Of a stretch of 34,192 nucleotides of DNA, positions 18,852-25,191 are shown piece after piece. The stretch comes from Gammaproteobacteria bacterium (lineage in GTDB: Bacteria > Pseudomonadota > Gammaproteobacteria > Tenderiales > Tenderiaceae): positions 1 through 34,192 of the forward strand of contig JAKFXL010000019.1 of NCBI GenBank assembly GCA_021731365.1, read 5' to 3'. Made by a program: the position numbers and the translations under genes. Under the pieces are notes generated by a model. That model did not search any database. It was given only the letters and a program-made list of their open reading frames with translations, and was not told the origin of the DNA. How positions within the stretch are numbered: the first letter of the stretch is position 1; every line of letters begins with the position of its first letter.

Positions 18852-19694
18852 ATGAATGTTGTGAGTAAGGTATTGAAGAAATCCGAAAAAATTAGATTAT
18901 TAGCGCCGGCACTTTTGGCAGCCACACTGTTTGTATCTTGGTCTCCGGCGCAGGCGTTGCCATTTACAACTGATATTACGATTACTGGGACGTCAGACTT
19001 TAGTGATAACCACGCCTTCGCAGGTGGTTTTACTCAATTGGGAAGCTATTCAGTAAAACAAGGGGGGGTGACAACAACCAATACAGTTAATGGTACGACG
19101 GTGACGGGTGGCCGTCCTCTGAATGCGGCGTTGACTCAGACAGGTGATGGTTTTGGGATCTCTGCTGATGTGAATGGTACCAGCACTGGGGTAGGTAGTG
19201 AGTTCCCTATGAATGTTGAATTCTCTATTTTTAACAGTGCAGTATCAGCTATTTATCAATTGACGTTGCAGTTTGATTATAGCCACACCGTCAATGCTAA
19301 TGGTGGTAATGCATATGCCTTCAGTGAGTTTCTATTGGTTGATACCACGAATAATTTGGATGTGATGGTGCGTAACGTTCTGTCTGATACCTTTTTTGGG
19401 GACCATAAAAACGATTCGAATCCTGGAACGTTTGGTGATGTGGTGGCAGATGGAGGTACGATATTTCTTGATCTGATTCTTAGACCTGGGGAGTTGATTG
19501 AGTTCTTTGCTCAGTATGATATGAGTTTGGGTATTGTTTCTAACTCTGGTTCTGCTGTGGGAAGTTTTTCCGGCTTTCTCAGTGTCGCCAATGTTGTGCA
19601 GGTTGAAACGGGCTCCATCCCTATCCCTGCAACGCTGTTTCTGTTGTTGATGGGTGGCTTGGGTTTGGTAGTCCGCCGCCCTGAACGGGTCTGA
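18852..19694 (+). CDS. Secreted PEP-CTERM-like protein (IPIPAT sorting-signal variant)
   Basis: 280 aa. The N-terminus is a basic stretch (KKSEKIR) then a hydrophobic signal peptide with AQA cleavage near residue 36. The mature part is rich in Gly, Thr, Asn and Ser, contains no cysteine and reads as a beta-rich extracellular domain of no family I recognise. The C-terminus has the tripartite sorting form: a short IPIPAT motif, a hydrophobic helix (LFLLLMGGLGLVV) and a terminal arginine pair (RRPERV). This resembles PEP-CTERM/VPLPA-type exosortase substrates with IPIP in place of VPEP. The start is the ATG at 18852; a GTG immediately upstream is less likely. No exosortase gene is visible nearby. 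Likely a surface or matrix protein, with its own terminator downstream. Confidence 0.8.
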   Translation: MNVVSKVLKKSEKIRLLAPALLAATLFVSWSPAQALPFTTDITITGTSDFSDNHAFAGGFTQLGSYSVKQGGVTTTNTVNGTTVTGGRPLNAALTQTGDGFGISADVNGTSTGVGSEFPMNVEFSIFNSAVSAIYQLTLQFDYSHTVNANGGNAYAFSEFLLVDTTNNLDVMVRNVLSDTFFGDHKNDSNPGTFGDVVADGGTIFLDLILRPGELIEFFAQYDMSLGIVSNSGSAVGSFSGFLSVANVVQVETGSIPIPATLFLLLMGGLGLVVRRPERV

Positions 19695-19716
19695 TCAGTT
19701 TTAATAGGGTGGTATA

Positions 19717-19744
19717 AAAAGCCCGGCACTGCCGGGCTTTTTTG
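19717..19744 (+). terminator. Intrinsic terminator after the PEP-CTERM-like gene
   Basis: GCCCGGC / GCCGGGC stem (19721-19727, 19731-19737) with loop ACT, flanked by an A-tract and followed by a six-base T-run. It lies 26 bp after the stop codon. Confidence 0.92.
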
Positions 19745-19800
19745 TATATAAAATATGCATAGAGAAATATGGGCGCGGTGTATTTAGGCGGAGTGATTTT

Positions 19801-20961
19801 ATGATTATCCCTGACTATCAAGCTGGAAGTATTGTTAATCTGATGAGCAGTATCACTCAGTCGCGGGGGGGCGCTATTAATTCGCTCTATGCACCACTGC
19901 GTGGTCTGGACATGGCCCGTTTGTGTGCGGTGGATAATGTAGTGTTGTTGGTGATTGATGGCCTTGGATATGATTACCTGCGGCAGCATCCACAAAGTGC
20001 TCTATATCAACATCTGCATAGTGCTATCACCTCTGTTGCACCACCGACCACGGTTGCCTCTATTACCACCTTTTTGACGGGCATGGCACCACAGCAGCAT
20101 GGACTGACAGGATGGTTTACCTATTTTCGTGAACTAGGCAGTGTGGTGACAGTATTGCCTTATACCCATCGTAATGGTGGCGCAACCTTAAGTACGCAGG
20201 GTATTGAGGCGCGGGAGTTTTTTGATCACACCTCGGTGTTTGAGCAGATGGCAGCGGAGTGTTACTCGGTGACACCCAGTTGGTTAAAAACATCTGAGTA
20301 CAACATCTCCCATACTGTTGGGGCGGAGATGGTTCCACATTCTGGTTATCAACACTGTTTTGATGAAATAGTACGATTGGTACATTGTCATAAACAGCGC
20401 AAATATATTTATGCTTATTGGCCTGAGTTCGACGGTTTGGCACATGAGTATGGTGTAGGCAGTGATCAGGTGGCGCGACACTTTGCTAAGCTTGATGGAG
20501 CATTTTCTAAATTATTAGATCAGTTACATGGGAGTGGAACGGCGCTGCTGGTGACGGCTGACCACGGTTTTGTGGATATACCACCAGAGCATCGACTGGA
20601 TTTGGCAGATCATCCACAATTAAAAGAGTGTTTGTTGATGCCCCTGTGTGGTGAGCCACGTCTGGTTTATTGTTATGTGCGTTACGAAAAACGTGAACAG
20701 TTTGAACGTTATGTGAGGGATATATTGATTGATGTGTGTGATCTGTATCGTAGTGCAGATCTGATTGCTCAAGGCATATTTGGTCTCGGGGTACCGCATG
20801 CAGAGCTGTCATCCCGGGTGGGGGATTATACGTTGGTAATGAAAGATAACTACGTGTTAACAGGGCGTATTCCGGGCGAGTTGCCACTGCGGATGGTCGG
20901 GTTTCATGGTGGCTTGTCAGCGGCGGAGGTTTATGTGCCGTTGGTATTGGCGGAGTGCTGA
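19801..20961 (+). CDS. Alkaline-phosphatase-fold phosphodiesterase/pyrophosphatase
   Basis: 386-aa member of the type I phosphodiesterase/nucleotide pyrophosphatase group of the alkaline phosphatase superfamily. The complete two-metal site can be read: D53 (VIDGLG), the probable nucleophile T84 (PPTTVAS), D211 and H215 (EFDGLAHEYG), D254/H255 (TADHGF) and H369 (GFHGG). It has no signal peptide, so it probably acts in the cytoplasm or on the inner face of the membrane. By family it hydrolyses phosphate mono- or diesters; the substrate is not predictable. GGAG lies 8 bp before the ATG. It stands between a terminator and a 270-bp gap, so it looks monocistronic. Confidence 0.88.
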   Translation: MIIPDYQAGSIVNLMSSITQSRGGAINSLYAPLRGLDMARLCAVDNVVLLVIDGLGYDYLRQHPQSALYQHLHSAITSVAPPTTVASITTFLTGMAPQQHGLTGWFTYFRELGSVVTVLPYTHRNGGATLSTQGIEAREFFDHTSVFEQMAAECYSVTPSWLKTSEYNISHTVGAEMVPHSGYQHCFDEIVRLVHCHKQRKYIYAYWPEFDGLAHEYGVGSDQVARHFAKLDGAFSKLLDQLHGSGTALLVTADHGFVDIPPEHRLDLADHPQLKECLLMPLCGEPRLVYCYVRYEKREQFERYVRDILIDVCDLYRSADLIAQGIFGLGVPHAELSSRVGDYTLVMKDNYVLTGRIPGELPLRMVGFHGGLSAAEVYVPLVLAEC

Positions 20962-21231
20962 TGAAGTGATGGGGATTTTTGATTTTTTATTATGTGTTTG
21001 TTAAATACATGTTAGGTTTGTGTACCCCAGTGACTGCATGTAAAAACCGTCTTTGTAAAAGAATGTGCACTGTTTTTGTAAAGTGTGCCTCTGTTAGGCC
21101 GATATTTTTTTGAAGTTGCATGTATATGCTGAACTTTGTGCAGGTTTTCAGCGTTATCTAAGTATTTCGTTGAGTTAGTGGCCTGCATTATGTGGTTGTG
21201 TGGCCGAGCGGAAAAATATTCGGGGGTCACC
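20962..21231. other. AT-rich intergenic region, no gene recognised
   Basis: 270 bp, AT-rich. It holds two imperfect direct copies of TTTGTAAA followed within a few bases by TGTGC (about 21053-21087), whose meaning is unclear. There is no RNA gene. The reading frame of the next gene is open back to 21136, but no start there has a ribosome-binding site. Confidence 0.4.
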
Positions 21232-22125
21232 ATGAGTTACACATTAAAGCCAGAACGAAAACAGCTGTTTGCTATCAATTTCCGGCAGAGGCTTGAGTCG
21301 GCTATTGAGCTACCGCCACTGCCAGAGGTGACACGTGAGTTGCTGTTATTAAGAAACAGTGATGTGGATATAAAGCGATTGATTCATATTGTGTCGAAAG
21401 ATGCCTCTATCGCTGCACAAATGCTCTCCTATGCAAGGCTCTCCATGTTTGGTTATGGCAATCGCATTCAAACACTTGATGATAGTGTCATGTTGGTATT
21501 GGGTTATGATAAAGCGTTGCATATGGCGATGGGCATTGCGGCAGGAAAGTCGTTACGCATGCAGGCAGATGGACCGTTGGGGCGTAAGGCATTCTGGCAC
21601 CATTCGTTGCAGATGGCCATGTTGACACAGGCATTGTGTATGACGTTGCCAGCGGCAAAACGCCCAGAACCAGGAGTCTGTTATCTTGCAGGTCTGTTGC
21701 ATGATATTGGCTACATGTTGTTTGGCCATCTCTATCCGGCAGAGTTTTCCATGCTTAACCAGCTTGTCGCCCAATATCCCGAGCGGGACGTGCGCGAGCT
21801 GGAGATGTCCGGTTTTGGTGTGAGCCATGACATGATTGGCATGTGGTTGATGCGGGCCTGGAATATGCCTGAGAGCATTGTGGTGGCAGTAAGAGAGCAC
21901 TGTTTTTTTGATTATGATGGCAAACATGCCATTTACGCCAAGTTGGTAGCGTTTGCTAATCAGATTTTGCGAGCAGAGTCTGGTGAGAGTGCGTTAGCGG
22001 GCAATAGTGAGTTTATAGCTTGCGAAACATTGGGTTTAGACGCCCAGCAGGTCGAGCGGCTGCTTGAGCGCATGCGTGAGGCCTCCGCCCCCCTGGAAGT
22101 GATGGCTAGAGAACTGGCTGCCTGA
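21232..22125 (+). CDS. HDOD-domain protein
   Basis: 297-aa protein dominated by an HDOD domain (about residues 20-220), a relative of HD phosphohydrolases used in bacterial signalling and motility or biofilm control. The family opening LPPLPEVTRELLLL, the SKDASIAAQMLSYA segment, the FWHHSLQMAMLTQAL helix and AGLLHDIGYMLFGH with H157/D158 are all recognisable. HDOD proteins usually lack the complete metal site and act as scaffolds or regulators. There is no attached GGDEF or receiver domain here. The start is the ATG at 21232, preceded by GGGGG; the open frame upstream to 21136 has no support. Confidence 0.87.
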   Translation: MSYTLKPERKQLFAINFRQRLESAIELPPLPEVTRELLLLRNSDVDIKRLIHIVSKDASIAAQMLSYARLSMFGYGNRIQTLDDSVMLVLGYDKALHMAMGIAAGKSLRMQADGPLGRKAFWHHSLQMAMLTQALCMTLPAAKRPEPGVCYLAGLLHDIGYMLFGHLYPAEFSMLNQLVAQYPERDVRELEMSGFGVSHDMIGMWLMRAWNMPESIVVAVREHCFFDYDGKHAIYAKLVAFANQILRAESGESALAGNSEFIACETLGLDAQQVERLLERMREASAPLEVMARELAA

Positions 22126-22180
22126 TCCGCGTGTAGGCCACTGCCGGCCAGACGGTGAGGTGGCTATCTATTGTGCTGTT

Positions 22181-22220
22181 GTGCAGGCCATCTGCACACC
22201 GCGCCCCTTTCCGTTATAAT
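22181..22220 (+). promoter_or_regulatory. Candidate argG promoter with overlapping inverted repeat
   Basis: A perfect TATAAT (22215-22220) lies 38 bp before the argG start. The matching -35 position (22192-22197, CTGCAC) is poor, but it is the right arm of a 6-bp inverted repeat GTGCAG-N5-CTGCAC (22181-22197). A regulator bound there would cover the -35. No ArgR-type box was seen. Confidence 0.5.
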
Positions 22221-22258
22221 TGTCCCCTGTCCTAATCATTCCCAAATGAGATTTAACT

Positions 22259-23485
22259 ATGTCGCAAACAGCTGTGAAAAAAGTGGTACTGGCCTATTCC
22301 GGTGGTCTTGACACCTCCATCATCGTTAAATGGTTGCAGGATGAGTATCAATGCGAGGTGGTTACCTTTACTGCCGATATCGGTCAGGGAGAGGAGGTTG
22401 AACCGGCCCGCGCCAAGGCTAAGGCGATGGGGATCAAAGAGATCTATATCGAAGATCTGCGTGAAGAGTTTGTCCGCGACTTTGTTTTCCCTATGTTTCG
22501 CGCCAACACCATTTATGAGGGTGAGTACCTGCTGGGTACCTCCATCGCCCGCCCGCTGATCGCTAAGCGGTTGGTTGAAATTGCAACCGAGACCGGCGCT
22601 GATGCCATCTCCCATGGGGCTACCGGCAAGGGTAACGATCAGGTCCGCTTTGAGCTGGGGGCCTATGCACTGAAACCCGGCGTCAAGGTGATTGCGCCAT
22701 GGCGTGAATGGAATCTCACCTCGCGTGAGACATTGATGGCCTACGCCAAAGAGCACAATATTCCTATCGATTTTGCCAAACAGGGTAAAAAATCACCCTA
22801 TTCCATGGATGCCAACCTGCTGCACATCTCATACGAAGGGGATGTTCTGGAAGACCCCTGGCACGAGGCTGAGGATGACATGTGGCGTTGGTCCGTATCA
22901 CCGGAACTGGCCCCAGATCAGGCAACCTATATTGAGATCAGTTATCTCAATGGTGACCCGGTTGCCCTGGATGGCCAGGCAATGAGCCCGGCGACCATGC
23001 TGGAGACGCTGAATAAAATTGGTGGTGCCAATGGTATTGGCCGTCTTGATATTGTTGAAAATCGTTACGTTGGCATGAAGTCGCGAGGCGCTTACGAGAC
23101 GCCAGGTGGCACTATTATGATACGCGCCCATCGTGCCATTGAATCGATAACCCTCGACCGTGAAGTTTCTCACCTGAAAGATGAGCTGATGCCACGTTAC
23201 GCCAGTCTGATCTATAACGGTTACTGGTGGAGCCCAGAGCGCAAGATGTTGCAAGCGATGATTGATGCCTCGCAGGCGGATGTGAATGGTGTCGTCCGTC
23301 TGAAGTTGTACAAAGGTAATGTGATTGTTGTTGGTCGTAAATCGGAGGACAGCCTTTTTGATGCCTCTATTGCGACTTTTGAAGATGATGCCGGGGCGTA
23401 TAATCAGGCCGATGCAGCCGGTTTTATTAAACTTAATGCATTGCGTATGCGTATCGCAGCCAACAAAGGGCGTAGCCTTAAATAA
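22259..23485 (+). CDS. argG: Argininosuccinate synthase
   Basis: 408-aa ATP-dependent ligase joining citrulline and aspartate to argininosuccinate, the penultimate step of arginine synthesis. The ATP-pyrophosphatase P-loop is AYSGGLDTS (12-20), followed by TADIGQGEE, the [11 protein letters not shown] segment, [15 protein letters not shown] and the [14 protein letters not shown] block, all family hallmarks. The length is that of the common type (about 400 aa), not the 447-aa E. coli form. The frame is intact, from a likely own promoter (TATAAT at 22215). It ends 53 bp before ppnP and may be co-transcribed with it. Confidence 0.97.
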   Translation: MSQTAVKKVVLAYSGGLDTSIIVKWLQDEYQCEVVTFTADIGQGEEVEPARAKAKAMGIKEIYIEDLREEFVRDFVFPMFRANTIYEGEYLLGTSIARPLIAKRLVEIATETGADAISHGATGKGNDQVRFELGAYALKPGVKVIAPWREWNLTSRETLMAYAKEHNIPIDFAKQGKKSPYSMDANLLHISYEGDVLEDPWHEAEDDMWRWSVSPELAPDQATYIEISYLNGDPVALDGQAMSPATMLETLNKIGGANGIGRLDIVENRYVGMKSRGAYETPGGTIMIRAHRAIESITLDREVSHLKDELMPRYASLIYNGYWWSPERKMLQAMIDASQADVNGVVRLKLYKGNVIVVGRKSEDSLFDASIATFEDDAGAYNQADAAGFIKLNALRMRIAANKGRSLK

Positions 23486-23538
23486 AAAACAGTGCTGCCG
23501 AATGGTTGCATCGATGAAAAAATCAGGAGTGATTTAAT

Positions 23539-23847
23539 ATGGAATATACAAACGCCAGTGTTAAACAGAAGGCCAACATTTACCATGATGGCAAGGTGAC
23601 CAGTCGTAGTGTGGTGACCGCTGAAGGTGAGATGAAGACGTTGGGGATCATGTTGCCAGGACTCTACCGTTTCTCTTCTCAAGCGGCAGAGGTGATGGAG
23701 GTGACCCAGGGGAGCTGCCGTGTCAAATTGGCCGATGAGCAGGAGTGGGTCAATTTCCAGGCTGGGCAGAGTTTTAATGTGGCGGCAAACTCACACTTTG
23801 ATATTGAAGTGGATGACATCCTCGATTACATCTGCCACTTTGCCTGA
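23539..23847 (+). CDS. ppnP: Pyrimidine/purine nucleoside phosphorylase
   Basis: 102-aa single-domain cupin of the PpnP (YaiE, DUF1255) family, which phosphorolyses a broad range of nucleosides to free base and ribose 1-phosphate. Matching features are the small size (E. coli about 94 aa), the ANIYHDGKVTSRSV opening, TLGIMLPGLYRF, the EVMEVTQGSCRVKL strand pair and the FNVAANSHFDIEV C-terminal cupin strand. A CAGGAG site precedes the ATG. It follows argG by 53 bp and ends at a strong terminator, so argG-ppnP may form one transcript. No functional link between the two is obvious beyond nutrient salvage. Confidence 0.93.
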   Translation: MEYTNASVKQKANIYHDGKVTSRSVVTAEGEMKTLGIMLPGLYRFSSQAAEVMEVTQGSCRVKLADEQEWVNFQAGQSFNVAANSHFDIEVDDILDYICHFA

Positions 23848-23873
23848 TTAGGGTAGTACCGCTTTAAGTCTAT

Positions 23874-23903
23874 AAATCCCCCGTTATGGGGGATTTTCTT
23901 TTG
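23874..23903 (+). terminator. Intrinsic terminator after ppnP
   Basis: AAATCCCCC / GGGGGATTT, a 9-bp perfect stem (23874-23882, 23888-23896) with loop GTTAT, followed by TTTTCTTTT. The ribosome-binding site of gloA begins directly at its end. Confidence 0.9.
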
Positions 23904-23914
23904 AGGAAAAAATA

Positions 23915-24298
23915 GTGCGATTACTACATACAATGTTGCGTGTTGGCGATCTTGAACGCTCGATAAAATTTTACACAGAGGTGTTGGGTATGCGGTTATT
24001 ACGCCAGCGCGACTGCCCCGATGGGAGTTTTACCCTGGCGTTTGTTGGCTACGGTGATGAGACGGATACCGCGGTGATTGAGCTTACCTATAACTGGGGG
24101 GTTGATAGTTATGAGATAGGCACCGGTTACGGCCACATTGCCATCGGCGTTGATGGTATCTACGAGGTGTGTGATGCGATTAAAAAATGTGGTGGCAAGG
24201 TTGTACGTGAACCAGGCCCGATGAAAAGCAGCACCACTGTGCTGGCCTTTATTGAGGATCCGGACGGTTACAAAATAGAATTGATAGAGGGGCGTTGA
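23915..24298 (+). CDS. gloA: Lactoylglutathione lyase (glyoxalase I)
   Basis: 127-aa glyoxalase I, converting the hemithioacetal of methylglyoxal and glutathione to S-lactoylglutathione. The four metal ligands fall at the same numbers as in the E. coli enzyme: H5, E56, H74 and E122. The openings ([16 protein letters not shown]) and [11 protein letters not shown] are nearly identical to E. coli, which points to the Ni/Co-type class. The start is GTG at 23915 with GAGG 8 bp before it; the next ATG would remove the metal ligand H5, so GTG is secure. It directly follows the ppnP terminator, so its own promoter must lie in or before that hairpin, or it relies on read-through. Confidence 0.96.
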   Translation: MRLLHTMLRVGDLERSIKFYTEVLGMRLLRQRDCPDGSFTLAFVGYGDETDTAVIELTYNWGVDSYEIGTGYGHIAIGVDGIYEVCDAIKKCGGKVVREPGPMKSSTTVLAFIEDPDGYKIELIEGR

Positions 24299-24359
24299 CG
24301 CTGGCTAATGGCTTTGTGATTTTGTCCGATGATTAGGGTTGTAGATGAAGGAACACTCC

Positions 24360-24767
24360 ATGCCGTATATTGAATTTAATAACAGCCTGCGGGTTGGCAA
24401 CAGGCTCATGGATCAGGAGCATGAGATGCTTGTTGGGTATATCAACCAGTTGCAAAAAGTGGTTGAAGAGGTTGCTGACAGCAATGTTATTAAACAGGTT
24501 ATACGGGGTCTGGTTGAGTATAGCCGTACCCATTTTTTTGTTGAAGAAGAGCTGATGAGGGCGTACGGCTACCCAGACAGCGAGTTTCATCTTCGTGCTC
24601 ATGAAGGATTTCGTGCCAATGCCAGTGCATTAGTGCGTGACATGGATATGGGGGATGAGATTGATCTGGGGCAGATGTTGGGATTTTTAACCGAATGGTT
24701 AACCGACCATATTCTAAACACGGATGTTCAATTAGCGGATTTCCTCAGAGACCAGACGCTGGTTTAA
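24360..24767 (+). CDS. Bacteriohemerythrin
   Basis: 135-aa single-domain hemerythrin with a non-haem di-iron centre that reversibly binds O2 in the cytoplasm. All seven ligands are in place: H21, H58, E62 (HxxxE), H77, H81 (HxxxH), H117 and D122 (HxxxxD). It begins with the family sequence MPYIEFNNSL. A start 15 bp upstream is possible, but the ATG at 24360 has AAGGA at 7-bp spacing. Such proteins supply or buffer oxygen or serve as sensors in microaerobic bacteria. The 3' end overlaps by 4 bp that of the convergent response-regulator gene; the opposite operon encodes a possible oxygen-sensing kinase. Confidence 0.94.
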   Translation: MPYIEFNNSLRVGNRLMDQEHEMLVGYINQLQKVVEEVADSNVIKQVIRGLVEYSRTHFFVEEELMRAYGYPDSEFHLRAHEGFRANASALVRDMDMGDEIDLGQMLGFLTEWLTDHILNTDVQLADFLRDQTLV

Positions 24768-24777
24768 CCGCTGGTCT
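24749..24777. repeat. Inverted repeat over the overlapping 3' ends of two convergent genes
   Basis: AGACCAG / CTGGTCT (24749-24755, 24771-24777) forms a 7-bp perfect stem around the shared TTAA in which both genes stop. With no T-tract on either side, it is at best a weak bidirectional terminator or an mRNA-end hairpin. Confidence 0.45.
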
Positions 24778-25168
24778 TGGTGAGCAGGGTCTGCATGATT
24801 GCCAACAGCTCTTTGGATTTATAAGGCTTATGTAAAAAACCACCCAGCCCCAGTGCCTGGGCGCGTGCTTTATCAATGGCATCGCTATAGCCGGTGCAGA
24901 GCAGGAAGGGCAGTGTGGGGCGTAAAATAAACATCTGTGCGGCCATCTCTGTGCCGGTCATGCCAGGCATTGTTTGATCTGAAATGACTAGATCGACTGC
25001 TTCAAATTTATTTTCAAAATGGTGTAAAGCGGTGGCAGGGTCGTTAAATGTGATGACCTGATAGCCGCGACTGCCGAGCAGTGCTGCAAGAAACAGCGTA
25101 ATTGACTCTTCATCATCAACAACCATGATGTTGGCGGGGTGTTGTTGCTGTTGTGAAAAATTATCCAT
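24764..25168 (-). CDS. Single-domain response regulator (distal)
   Basis: 134-aa CheY-like receiver with no output domain. The acidic pair is D18/D19, the phosphoacceptor is D64 (VISDQTMPG), the switch threonine is T92 (LLCTGYSD) and the conserved lysine is K114 (HKPYKS). It follows the histidine kinase by 23 bp on the same strand, so it is probably a phosphotransfer target of that kinase, acting through protein contact rather than DNA binding. A Gln-rich N-terminal tail (SQQQQH) precedes the domain. It is the last gene of the signalling operon, and its end overlaps the bacteriohemerythrin gene. Confidence 0.9.
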   Translation of the reverse strand: MDNFSQQQQHPANIMVVDDEESITLFLAALLGSRGYQVITFNDPATALHHFENKFEAVDLVISDQTMPGMTGTEMAAQMFILRPTLPFLLCTGYSDAIDKARAQALGLGGFLHKPYKSKELLAIMQTLLTKTSG

Positions 25169-25191
25169 GACGCTCTTTTATCTCCAGGCAT

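Noticed and set aside
21193-21231. tRNA-like string GTGGCCGAGCGG upstream of the HDOD gene
   Set aside because: It resembles the D-arm of tRNA-Ser/Leu, but no acceptor stem, anticodon arm or T-arm fits around it.
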